Positions 25,486-33,427 of a stretch of DNA of 64,000 nt are shown piece after piece. The stretch spans positions 248,001 through 312,000 of the forward strand of contig CBDCIS010000001.1 of the NCBI GenBank assembly GCA_965217565.1. Reading direction: 5' to 3'. This stretch comes from CBDCIS01 sp965217565. GTDB lineage: Bacteria; Chloroflexota; Dehalococcoidia; Lucifugimonadales; CATOSD01. A model generated the notes under the pieces. The model did no database searches. It saw only the letters and a program-made list of their open reading frames with translations, and was not told the DNA's origin. How positions within the stretch are numbered: position 1 is the first letter of the stretch; every line of letters begins with the position of its first letter. The translations under genes and the position numbers were made by a program.

Positions 25486-26306
25486 CCCGACAGAGTGAGT
25501 GGCGATCCACCTGGGAGAAGCCGCATGAGCTCAGTGAGTACAGAGGCCTGCACGGACGGATTGAGGTGGAGCTCAGGTTCATCCAGGCAGATTAATGGGG
25601 TGACGAGCTCTGTCGCTGCTATGTGGACATCCAGCAGGAGGTCGAAGACGGCCTTCTCGCCGCCGGAGAGATTCTCGTAGCGGAATCCTCGGGTTTCGTC
25701 CCTAGTAAAGTAGAAGGAACCTTCCGATGTAGGGTCCCCCATCCCCGCAAAACCTAAGTGCGGCAACACGCGCGTGAGGGAGTCTTGTACTGGCGCCAGC
25801 ATGGCCCTAACGGTTTCAAGGTCTCGAACTGCATCGCCGCTCTCCAAGTTCGATAGTATCGGAAGGAATCTCGCGACGAGTCGCTGGTAGTGCTCACTGA
25901 GAGCAGCGTCCGTCTCGACCATGCGGTCGAGGGGATTGCGGCGGCGAAATTCTTCTTGCTTTTGGATGGAATTGGCCAAAACGTCTGGAGTGTTCCTGTG
26001 GGCAGTACGCACGTGAACTAACGGACCTAACGGTTCTGAGCGTCCAGAAGCATCACTGTCGTGCAGGATGACCTCCGGCCGTCCAAAGGTGCGCGTCTCA
26101 GAATCGAAGTAGTCATTGGAAACGCTCCTTCTAGCAGGCCTTCCATGGGCCCGAGCCCATTGAAGAAACGCGTCAAAGACTGAGGACTTGCCCGAGCCGT
26201 TCGGGCCGAGCATCACGACGAGTTCGACGTCGACGCCTAGCGCCTGGATTTCCAAGGAACCGAAACGCTTGAACTTGCCAGGAATCCTCACTTCCGATAC
26301 ACGCAT
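25482..26306 (-). CDS. OLD-like ABC/AAA ATPase, N-terminal half (split gene)
   Basis: This 274-aa ATPase has Walker A GPNGSGKSS (residues 34-42), signature LSGGEKAVFDLLLD (about 213-226) and Walker B LICLDEPELHLNP (about 238-250). It ends abruptly at LLPGGSPLTLSG. The H-loop histidine (ATHS) that should follow is encoded in the next frame, outside this product. Family proteins join such an ATPase to a TOPRIM nuclease in DNA repair or phage defence. The missing H-loop predicts impaired ATPase activity unless ribosomes shift frame here. Confidence 0.8.
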   Translation of the reverse strand: MRVSEVRIPGKFKRFGSLEIQALGVDVELVVMLGPNGSGKSSVFDAFLQWARAHGRPARRSVSNDYFDSETRTFGRPEVILHDSDASGRSEPLGPLVHVRTAHRNTPDVLANSIQKQEEFRRRNPLDRMVETDAALSEHYQRLVARFLPILSNLESGDAVRDLETVRAMLAPVQDSLTRVLPHLGFAGMGDPTSEGSFYFTRDETRGFRYENLSGGEKAVFDLLLDVHIAATELVTPLICLDEPELHLNPSVQASVLTELMRLLPGGSPLTLSG

Positions 26307-26343
26307 GAGAGTACTCGACCTAAATCCTCATTAGTCTGATTTG

Positions 26344-26417
26344 TGGGCGATTGAGGACTCGAACCTCAGACCTTCTGTGTGTAAAACAGACGCTCTAACC
26401 ACCTGAGCTAATCGCCC
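26344..26417 (-). tRNA. tRNA-Val (anticodon TAC)
   Basis: The acceptor is GGGCGAT/ATCGCCC, D-arm GCTCAGGTGGTTAGAGC, anticodon loop TTTACAC in stem TCTGT/ACAGA, and T-loop GGTTCGAGTCC. CCA is not encoded. Confidence 0.95.
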
Positions 26418-26554
26418 CCGCCGCGATAGCGTTCCGATGTCGTTTGTGTTGACCACACCCAACCCGCATCGCCCCTGGCACACCGCGATTGCCGATCGGC
26501 AGGTCTGGGCCTGAACTTGCGTAAGAACCGGCCGGGCGGCTTACCCGGGAAAAG

Positions 26555-26628
26555 CGCGCTTGGCGGGACTCGAACCCACGGCCTCAGCCTCCGCAGGGCT
26601 GCGCTCTATCCAACTGAGCTACAAGCGC
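26555..26628 (-). tRNA. tRNA-Arg (anticodon GCG)
   Basis: The acceptor is GCGCTTG/CAAGCGC, D-arm GCTCAGTTGGATAGAGC, anticodon loop CTGCGGA in stem CAGCC/GGCTG, and T-loop GGTTCGAGTCC. GCG is less usual than ACG for CGN codons in bacteria. CCA is not encoded. Confidence 0.9.
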
Positions 26629-26655
26629 TCGAAATCGATTCCGTTCTTTGTATTG

Positions 26656-26741
26656 TGGTGCCGAAGGAGGGATTTGAACCCACACACCCTTGCGGGTACT
26701 ACGCCCTGAACGTAGCGCGTCTGCCGTTCCGCCACTTCGGC
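26656..26741 (-). tRNA. tRNA-Leu (anticodon CAG)
   Basis: This is a class II tRNA with a long variable arm. The acceptor is GCCGAAG/CTTCGGC, anticodon loop TTCAGGG in stem CTACG/CGTAG, variable arm TACCCGCAAGGGTG-type hairpin, T-loop GGTTCAAATCC. Unlike its neighbours it has CCA encoded at the 3' end. Confidence 0.94.
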
Positions 26742-26846
26742 GCATCCTAACATTCGCCACAGCCACGGCTTGCTCAGAGTCTCTCCGAATGGGACGGCTG
26801 TCGCTCGTGTGCGGTGATTATATCAAATGTTGCATGGTGGTTTCTA

Positions 26847-26908
26847 GTAGGGGCGTCCCTTTGTGGGCACCCAGGTATGAGAAAGAGGGCAGGCACTAAA
26901 CCTGCCCT
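26847..26908. repeat. Dispersed palindromic repeat (GGGGCGTCCCTTTGTGGGCACC type)
   Basis: TAGGGGCGTCCCTTTGTGGG lies here, followed by a hairpin GGGCAGG...CCTGCCC (26889-26908). The same core split in two flanks the IS1182 element at 31684-31700 and 33364-33383. Confidence 0.6.
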
Positions 26909-26919
26909 ACCGCTGGGAG

Positions 26920-27378
26920 CTAGGCGATTTTGGCGTCTAGCTTGCTTAGGATGTGTTGGAGGGCCGCGCCTGTGCGGTCCCGGCCCGCGCTGCAATGGAC
27001 CAGCACCGGCTTTTCGAGCGCTTGGAAGGCTTGCCAGACCGCGCTCAGCTCCTCTTCGGACAGCGGCGGCATCTTGTGGTCCTCGGCGTGAACGTGTCTT
27101 ACGGCGAATCCCAGTGCGCGGTAGTAGCCGAGCAGCCCACCGCCTTCCAGGTCCAGGCAGTCGTAGTGCGAAATCTGCGCGTCGTCGAGCACGCAGAGGA
27201 TGCCGCGCACGCCCATCTCCCGCACCGCCTCGGCCCACTCGCGAACCCTGCGCGCGGAAGGCCTGTCCACGGGGTAACCGGGCCGCTGGGAGCGGGCCAA
27301 CACTCCCTGGACGACCCACTCCGCGTTGTAAATCTCTTCTCTCGAGCTGTTCCAGAGCATGGATGCGTTGCCCATCAT
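26920..27378 (-). CDS. Cys-based protein tyrosine / dual-specificity phosphatase-like protein
   Basis: This 152-aa protein carries the CX5R phosphatase loop HCSAGRDRTG (Cys129, Arg135) and an upstream general-acid-loop candidate HAEDHKMPPLSEEEL. The length and layout fit atypical dual-specificity phosphatases. The ATG overlaps the stop of the MmgE/PrpD gene by 4 bp (ATGA), so it is coexpressed as the last gene of the minus-strand catabolic operon. The substrate could be a phosphoprotein or small phosphate ester. Confidence 0.85.
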   Translation of the reverse strand: MMGNASMLWNSSREEIYNAEWVVQGVLARSQRPGYPVDRPSARRVREWAEAVREMGVRGILCVLDDAQISHYDCLDLEGGGLLGYYRALGFAVRHVHAEDHKMPPLSEEELSAVWQAFQALEKPVLVHCSAGRDRTGAALQHILSKLDAKIA

Positions 27379-28697
27379 TGGCGGATCAGGGCCAGAAGCT
27401 CAGAGATGTCGTCCAGTTCCTCCAGGCGTTCCAGCAGGCCGATTAGCCGCTCCGTGTCCTGCTCGCCCAGGACGCGGCGGGCGCAATCCCGCGCCTTTGC
27501 CATCCGCTCCTCCCTGCTCATCGGGTTGGCGATCGATCCTCTGAAGTCCCGGCACACCTCGCTGACAGTCCTGCCGTCCTTCAGCGCGGCAACCGCGTTT
27601 ACGCTCATCTGCTCCTGCGACGGCGCGACTCCCACCCTGGGCAGCATCTCCTCCATGTCCGCGCTGAAGCGCCGCTCGTCGGTGAAGGTCTCAATGCCCA
27701 CGCCGCCATCCAGCAGGGCCGCGGCGGCGCAATACTCTATGCTGAACTTGCCATCCAGCCCGCTCCTGGGCACGGACGCCGAGTGGCCCCTGTCGCGCAC
27801 CTCCAGCGTGAGCGATTCGACCATGTCGGCCCGGATGCCGGTGCGCTCGCGCAGGTTGAGAACGGCCTCGATGCCGCGCTGCATGTGCAGTTGCGCGGGG
27901 AACCGCTTCACGTCGAAGCCAGGGGTGACCAGCCGAAAGCTCTCCCCCAAACCTTCCGTAACGACGTCCCAGGCAACGTTGCCCTGGAACAGCGCGTCCG
28001 CGTAGCCGTTGGGCGTCTCCAGGATGCCTTCGCTGCTGACAAAGCCGGCCCTGGCGAGCATAGCGGACTCGACGCCCATCCTCGCGGCGTTGCCGGGATG
28101 GGTTGACTTGACCATAGTGCCCGTGTTCGCCGTCAATCCGCCGGTTCGGGACGCGGCGATTCCCAGGGCCATGTGAGTGTGGTGAGCGTCGAGTCCGAGC
28201 GTCTTTGCGCTGGCGGCCGCGCTGCCCAGCGGGCCAACCAGTCCCGGGGGGTGATATGCGGGGTTTGAGGCGCGCGCAGTCGCCGCTCGTATGCGGCCCT
28301 GCACCTCCCAGCCGAGCACGTAGCTCTCGATTATGGCCTTGCCGGACGCGCCTTCCCTCTCGCAGAGGGCAAGGGCGGCCGGAAGGCAGGAGGACGTGCC
28401 GTGAGTGGGAGGGACGCCCTGTATCTCGAAGTCCAGGCAGTGGCCGAGTACGCCGTTGGCGAACGCGGCTGACGGGGCATTGGTCTTGAAGCCGAAGCCC
28501 GCTACGCTCGAATGGGGCGCGCCGCCAAGCTCTCGCACGTAGTAGCTGACGATGGCGGCCAGGGGCTGTTCGGCGCCGGCAAGCATGACCGTTACGCCGT
28601 CGGTGATGGCTATCTTGGCCGCATCGACGACGTGGGCGGGGATGTCGTCGTAGCGAAGGTTGGCGATGAACTTCGCCAGCGCCTCTGTCGCGCCCAT
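27375..28697 (-). CDS. MmgE/PrpD family protein (2-methylcitrate dehydratase-like), paralogue 1
   Basis: This 440-aa protein covers the whole MmgE/PrpD length. Family landmarks are SAAFANGVLGHCLDFEIQGV, LGLDAHHTHMALGIAAS, STHPGNAARMGVESAMLARA and FEIEYCAAA-like FSIEYCAAAALLDG. Known members dehydrate 2-methylcitrate, decarboxylate cis-aconitate or isomerise related acids, with no cofactor obvious in the sequence. It is downstream of the YHS gene and acyl-CoA dehydrogenases on the same strand. Residue differences from true PrpD (for example CLDFEI in place of DFDD-type) leave the substrate open. Confidence 0.87.
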   Translation of the reverse strand: MGATEALAKFIANLRYDDIPAHVVDAAKIAITDGVTVMLAGAEQPLAAIVSYYVRELGGAPHSSVAGFGFKTNAPSAAFANGVLGHCLDFEIQGVPPTHGTSSCLPAALALCEREGASGKAIIESYVLGWEVQGRIRAATARASNPAYHPPGLVGPLGSAAASAKTLGLDAHHTHMALGIAASRTGGLTANTGTMVKSTHPGNAARMGVESAMLARAGFVSSEGILETPNGYADALFQGNVAWDVVTEGLGESFRLVTPGFDVKRFPAQLHMQRGIEAVLNLRERTGIRADMVESLTLEVRDRGHSASVPRSGLDGKFSIEYCAAAALLDGGVGIETFTDERRFSADMEEMLPRVGVAPSQEQMSVNAVAALKDGRTVSEVCRDFRGSIANPMSREERMAKARDCARRVLGEQDTERLIGLLERLEELDDISELLALIRQ

Positions 28698-28770
28698 CTA
28701 TCTCTCCCTGATCCCGTCTGTGGTGAGCGCGCTACCGGGCCGGGGCCATCGCGCACAGAGCGACAAGCGT

Positions 28771-28980
28771 TTAGCTCCCCGCCTGTTCCACGTAGGTGTT
28801 GGGATTCAGGATGAACTTGCTGCTGCAGTTGAGCGTGCAGAAGTAGTACCACACGCCGTCGTAGAACCTTCGCGTGCCCTTATCGGGGTCAACCTCGGAA
28901 GCGCCGTGGGCAGTAAGGCCCGTCTGGGCGCGCGCGGCATCCTCATCGACATCTGTCTGGCACACCGGACACTTTGCCAT
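28771..28980 (-). CDS. YHS-domain small protein (69 aa)
   Basis: The protein reads MAKCPVCQTDVDEDAAR at the N-terminus and has the YHS/TRASH core RRFYDGVWYYFCTLNCSSKF with NPNTYVE after it. Four Cys (CPVC and CTLNC) suggest metal binding. The ATG follows AGAGGAGAATCAAATC. It lies between an acyl-CoA dehydrogenase and MmgE/PrpD; the role may be metal sensing or delivery. Confidence 0.85.
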   Translation of the reverse strand: MAKCPVCQTDVDEDAARAQTGLTAHGASEVDPDKGTRRFYDGVWYYFCTLNCSSKFILNPNTYVEQAGS

Positions 28981-29027
28981 GATTTGATTCTCCTCTTTGT
29001 TTTGCTGGTCTTTTGGAAGGGGCGTCG

Positions 29028-30200
29028 TCACACGGCCACTACCGGCCTGCCTAGCTCGACCTTGCCGGGGTGTTCGAGCAGCGCGTTGGCTACCCTGGCG
29101 CGGTGCTCGTAGGTGGTGCCGAGTCTCATAGTCCAGGCCGACACGCGCCTGAACCATAGGTGGAGGTCGAACTCCATCATGAAGCCTATGCCGCCGTGAA
29201 TCATCTGCCCGTAGCGCACCACGTTCTCGCACTTCTCGTTGCAGAACGCCTTGGCCTGCGATATTTCCACGCGGGCGGACAGGCCCTGGTCGAGCTTCCA
29301 GAGGGCCTCGTAGGTGAGCAGTTGGCCGCCGTCAACCCACATCACCATGTCCGCGCACATGTGCGAAATGGACTGGAAGGCGGCGATGGGCCGGCCGAAC
29401 GCGGTCCTGTTCTTTGCGTACTCGATCGCCATGTCCGTATCCATGCGCGCGGCGCCAACCATTTGGGCGCAGAGGAGGACGGTGGCGAGGTCCAGCATGT
29501 TCTGGACGGTGGGCCATCCCTTGTTCAGTTCGCCGATCAGGTTCGCCTTGGGGACGCGAACGTTGTCGAAGGTGACCTCGCTCTGCTTGTCCTTCGCCAT
29601 GGTGAGCAGCGAAATCTGGGAGATGCCTGGGCTGTTGGTATCGACCACGAACAGCGAGATGCCCTCGTAGGCGTCGGACGCGGGCGCAGTGCGGCATACC
29701 ACCAGGCACTTGTCCGCGACGACGAAGTTGTCCACGAACATCTTGGTTCCGCTGATAACGAAGTCGTCACCGTCAGGGGTGGCCTGAACGTTAATCGCCT
29801 CCGGCGTGTACCGGGGCGTCTGCTCGGTGAAGGCCCACGTCAGAATCGAGTCGCCGTTGGCGACGGAGGGCAGCGTCTCCCGGCATTGCGCCTCGGTGCC
29901 GTCGCTGGCGATGGTGAGCGCGGCCACGGAGGTGCTGTGGATGGGCAGCGGCGCGAGGGCGCGCCCCATCTCCTCCAGGACGATTCCCAGATAGGTTAGC
30001 GGCAAGCCCTGGCCGCCGTACTTTTCGGGGAGCGCGAGTCCCGGCCAGCCGAGCGCCACGACCTTACTCCACAACTCGGCGGGATAGCCGCGCTCGTCCC
30101 TCTCCATGTCGCGCACCAGGGCGGGTGGACATTCCAGCTCGAGGAACTCCCTCGCGCTGGTCTTGACCATCCGCTCCTCTTCGTTTAGCAGGGTGTCCAT
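29028..30200 (-). CDS. Acyl-CoA dehydrogenase family protein
   Basis: This 390-aa flavoprotein has the N-terminal helical domain (GWPGLALPEKYGGQGLPLTY), the FAD-binding beta domain (ILTWAFTEQ...GTKMFVDNFVVADKCL) and the C-terminal helical domain (EYAKNRTAFGRPIAAFQSIS, MIHGGIGFMMEFDLHLWFRR). It would oxidise an acyl-CoA at C2-C3 and pass electrons to ETF. It is the third dehydrogenase of the minus-strand unit and is less related to the 30296 and 33428 pair. It could form a heteromer with one of them, as in steroid-degrading acyl-CoA dehydrogenases; that is inference. Confidence 0.9.
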   Translation of the reverse strand: MDTLLNEEERMVKTSAREFLELECPPALVRDMERDERGYPAELWSKVVALGWPGLALPEKYGGQGLPLTYLGIVLEEMGRALAPLPIHSTSVAALTIASDGTEAQCRETLPSVANGDSILTWAFTEQTPRYTPEAINVQATPDGDDFVISGTKMFVDNFVVADKCLVVCRTAPASDAYEGISLFVVDTNSPGISQISLLTMAKDKQSEVTFDNVRVPKANLIGELNKGWPTVQNMLDLATVLLCAQMVGAARMDTDMAIEYAKNRTAFGRPIAAFQSISHMCADMVMWVDGGQLLTYEALWKLDQGLSARVEISQAKAFCNEKCENVVRYGQMIHGGIGFMMEFDLHLWFRRVSAWTMRLGTTYEHRARVANALLEHPGKVELGRPVVAV

Positions 30201-30295
30201 TTCTATACCTCTTGCGGTTTAGTTTTCTTTGACTTTCGTAGAGGCAGCCGGCCAGCCCTATACACGAGGATTGACCGCCCATCTAAGCAGGCGCC

Positions 30296-31516
30296 CTATC
30301 CCCTGGGCATACCGAACCCGCGCCGGGAGACCTGGTCACGCATGACCTGGACACTGCCGTGGTTTATGCCCGACTGGAACGCGCCCATCAGCTGGTGGGC
30401 GTAGATACCGTCGTCGATCGCCCCGTGCGAGCCATTGAGCAACTGGGTGTAAGGGCCCAGCATCTGGGTGATGGCCTCGGCGGTCTTCACGCCGTGCTCG
30501 GGCGCCCACACCTTCTCAGCGGAGCCTTCATAGGTGAAGGTCTCGTCGTGCTCCACGATGGACATGCTGCGCATCGTCATCAGGCGGCACACCTGCGCGT
30601 CGATCCACAGGTCGGCCAGCTTGTCCCTTATCGCCGGGTCGTCGGCCGGGGAGAACTCGCCCAGCTTGTTCTCCTTTACCCAGTTGATGATGTCTTCGTC
30701 CCTGCGGACGGAGATTAGGTACCTGCTCGCGCCAACCCTGTCTAGGTTCAGGCCCATCGCGCCGACGTACCAGCCCATGTTCTCCTCGCCGAGGAGCGCG
30801 GACTGCGGCACACGAACGTTTTCGAGGAAGGTCTCGTTTGTCCTGGTCGTGCCGTAGGTGGTGCCCGGTGGCGCGGCGGGGTCGCTCTGGATTGTCCAGA
30901 GCGGACGCACGGTTATGCCCGGCGTATCCATAGGGAACAGGAAGATGGAGATGCCCCTGTGCTTGGGTGCGTTCGGGTCTGTGCGCGCCATGAGGTAGAA
31001 GTGGGTGGCGGTGTGCGCGCCGGAGGTGTACATCTTCTGGCCGTTGATGACCCACTCGTCGCCGTCCTTGACCGCCCTGCACTGCAGCGACGCGAGGTCG
31101 GCGCCCGCCTGCGGCTCGGTGAAGCCGAACGCGAGCGAGATGTCGCCCCTGATGAGCCGGGGGATGTAGTAGTCCTTCTGCTCGTCGCTACCTGCCGCCA
31201 TGATGGTGGGCGCGCCGCTTCCGCCGCCGCCGACGCCAATGCCGACGCGGGTGAACTCCTCCTCCACGATGTACTGGCTCATGCGATCGCCGTCCTGGCC
31301 ACCGTACTGCTTCGGCCAGCTTATGCCGAGCCATCCCTGGTCGCCAATCTTCTTGAAGAGTTCGCTAACGAGGGGGCCGCGTCCACGGCGTCCGGTCTCG
31401 CGACCCTCTTCCCTACCCTCCAACTCATCGACAACCTCCTGGGTCACGTGCTCGGCGATGAATTCCTTGACCTCTTGCCGAAGGGCTTCCTGCTCCGGTG
31501 TGTATCCAAAGTCCAT
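30296..31516 (-). CDS. Acyl-CoA dehydrogenase, duplicate A
   Basis: This 406-aa protein starts MDFGYTPEQEALRQEVKEFI, has WLGISWPKQYGGQDGDRMSQ, the FAD segment LAFGFTEPQAGADLASLQCR, VINGQKMYTSGAHTATHFYL, and ends QVMRDQVSRRGFGMPRG. It aligns almost end to end with the gene at 33428-34651, with most residues identical. A recent tandem duplication is the simplest reading; the IS1182 element lies between them. The start is supported by TAGGGAGGCGCAAC before the ATG. Confidence 0.92.
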   Translation of the reverse strand: MDFGYTPEQEALRQEVKEFIAEHVTQEVVDELEGREEGRETGRRGRGPLVSELFKKIGDQGWLGISWPKQYGGQDGDRMSQYIVEEEFTRVGIGVGGGGSGAPTIMAAGSDEQKDYYIPRLIRGDISLAFGFTEPQAGADLASLQCRAVKDGDEWVINGQKMYTSGAHTATHFYLMARTDPNAPKHRGISIFLFPMDTPGITVRPLWTIQSDPAAPPGTTYGTTRTNETFLENVRVPQSALLGEENMGWYVGAMGLNLDRVGASRYLISVRRDEDIINWVKENKLGEFSPADDPAIRDKLADLWIDAQVCRLMTMRSMSIVEHDETFTYEGSAEKVWAPEHGVKTAEAITQMLGPYTQLLNGSHGAIDDGIYAHQLMGAFQSGINHGSVQVMRDQVSRRGFGMPRG

Positions 31517-31698
31517 GTTGCGCCTCCCTAGATTCCCGCCAGATAAACCGCGTAATGCCGGATAGGCTCCTGCGCGAGCCTATACTACAAAGTATTGCTG
31601 CCAAGCGCCAGCGTGTGCCGCAAACCCCATCCGTCTCACGCAGGGCCAATCCCTTGTGGTTGCCCTATTTGGTCATCCCGCACCCTGGGCGCCCACAA

Positions 31699-33365
31699 GG
31701 AGCATGTCTCACAAGAGGGTTGTGGTGATAAGAGTGAAGCGCCGACTCCGGTCGCATTTGTGCAATGATCGGTCCGGGTGTCTCAGGCCAGAGCGCCGGA
31801 TGCGCCGATGAGGGATCTGTGCGCAAACGATGGGCTGAGATTGCGGCGCCATATGCGGGTTGCCCGGCCACGCCACCCGCGCCACAGGGTGCGCAGATTG
31901 AAGGCCGTGGCCAACAGGCCCCACTCAGCGGCCACGTTGTCTATGCCACGCAGCAGGACTCTACGCGCCGCCTGCTGCTCTTTGATGATCCCAAAGACCG
32001 GCTCGACCAGACCCTTCCTGCGATCGTAGGACTGTCTGGCTTCGTCGGTGCGCATCCAGCGCCGATGACGACGCAGCGCTGTGTCGTGCGGCCCTATCTC
32101 AAGCGCTCGCCCATTTCGGCCATCCCTCGTACACACCCCAAAGACCGGACACGCTCGGCAGACAGCGCCGGAGGCCCGGTAGAGCCTCACCGCTATCCCA
32201 CGTCTGCGCTTCATACGGGTGAAGCGCAGCCACTGTCCTTTTGGACAGATGTAGCTGTCGGTCTCCTCGTCATAGGTGAATCGGTCCTTGTGATACGGGT
32301 GGCCCAGCGCCCGACGCTGTGCCTCGGGCATCACAACCTGCTGGTCTCTGAGCGCGCACTCCTCCAGATTGCTCCCTGAGTGATAACCTGCGTCTGCCAA
32401 CGTCATCTCAGACCTGACACCCGTCGTCTCCTCTGCCTTCTGAAGCATTGGGGCCAGTTGAGAATGGTCGTCGGGGTCATCGGTAACCTCCACCGCAGTG
32501 ATCAACATGCCTCTCTTCCCTGCCTCGGTCTGCGTCGGCGAGACCATCGCCTGTGCGTTGTAGCAGGGCGTTATCCCCTGGCGAGTCCTCATCAGACGTG
32601 CGTCCGTATCGGTGAGGTTGATGTGATTGATGTCTCCACGCTCCGAAAGCCCCTCCATAGCTCGGCGCACCTGCTCTCTCAGCGCCGTCTTCTCGGCCAA
32701 CTCCTGAGGCAGATGGACGGGCGCAGCGTCCTCTCCCGCCTCGCTCTGAGCTTCCAGATCCCTCACCGCATCCTCCAGACGTCTCAACAGACGCTGCAGT
32801 CCTTCCGCATCGAGCGTCCTGTCTCCGCTCGCATTCGCTCCCACCTTCGTACCATCCACAGCCTGCAACGCCAACTCCACAAGGTCCATCCTGACCGCCG
32901 TTTGCACTGTGCGCTTCAGCAACTTGCGCATCGACTGGCGGTGGCTCTTGTAGAACCTCCACAAGGTGTTGTGGTCTGGACGCTGCCATCCGGTCAGCCA
33001 CAGGTACGATATCTGGTCTCCGCAGGCCGCCTCCAGCTTGCGGCACGACCGAACGCCTGTCATGAATCCATACAGCCACACGCCCAACAGCGCCCTGGGA
33101 TGGTACGCCGGGGCTCCCATCCAACATCCCTCGATATCGACGCCGAGCTCCGCCCAGTCGTCTCGGTTCAGCCCATCGACGAACTCGGCCACGAACCGCG
33201 CAGGATGGTCCTCCGGGATCATCTCATCCAGGGTCGGCGGCAACATCCACATCTGCTCTCGACCCATCGGACGCAGTGGCATCTCTATCACCTCCAGAGA
33301 TGGGCTGTCGCTTCCCAAGTATACCCCGAGCCATATCCCCCCGCTCGACTTTTGAGACAGACTCC
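31699..33365 (-). mobile_element. IS1182-family element inserted in a palindromic repeat
   Basis: The inverted ends are GGAGTCTGTCTCAAAAG (right, read inward) and GGAGCATGTCTCACAAG (left, read inward). Outside, the halves of the dispersed repeat GGGGCGTCCCTT and TTGTGGGCGCCC face each other and would rejoin if the element were removed. Insertion into palindromic repeats is known for IS1182-type elements. The element separates two duplicated acyl-CoA dehydrogenase genes. Confidence 0.82.
31783..33282 (-). CDS. IS1182-family transposase
   Basis: This 499-aa DDE transposase starts MPLRPMGREQMWMLPPTLDE at 33282, behind CTGGAGGTGATAGAG; an upstream in-frame ATG lies outside the IS and is rejected. 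It has the DUF772 region (YHPRALLGVWLYGFMTGVRS), catalytic Asp in ALQAVDGTKVGANAS and LADAGYHSGSNLEE, a Cys pattern in AVCRACPVFGVCTRDGRNGR, and Glu in KGLVEPVFGIIKEQQAARR. The frame is open throughout, so the element may be active. Confidence 0.93.
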   Translation of the reverse strand: MPLRPMGREQMWMLPPTLDEMIPEDHPARFVAEFVDGLNRDDWAELGVDIEGCWMGAPAYHPRALLGVWLYGFMTGVRSCRKLEAACGDQISYLWLTGWQRPDHNTLWRFYKSHRQSMRKLLKRTVQTAVRMDLVELALQAVDGTKVGANASGDRTLDAEGLQRLLRRLEDAVRDLEAQSEAGEDAAPVHLPQELAEKTALREQVRRAMEGLSERGDINHINLTDTDARLMRTRQGITPCYNAQAMVSPTQTEAGKRGMLITAVEVTDDPDDHSQLAPMLQKAEETTGVRSEMTLADAGYHSGSNLEECALRDQQVVMPEAQRRALGHPYHKDRFTYDEETDSYICPKGQWLRFTRMKRRRGIAVRLYRASGAVCRACPVFGVCTRDGRNGRALEIGPHDTALRRHRRWMRTDEARQSYDRRKGLVEPVFGIIKEQQAARRVLLRGIDNVAAEWGLLATAFNLRTLWRGWRGRATRIWRRNLSPSFAHRSLIGASGALA

Positions 33366-33427
33366 AAGGGACGCCCCTACCCATTGGCTCACCTACCAGT
33401 TTGATACAGCCTCCAGAACGCCCGCCG

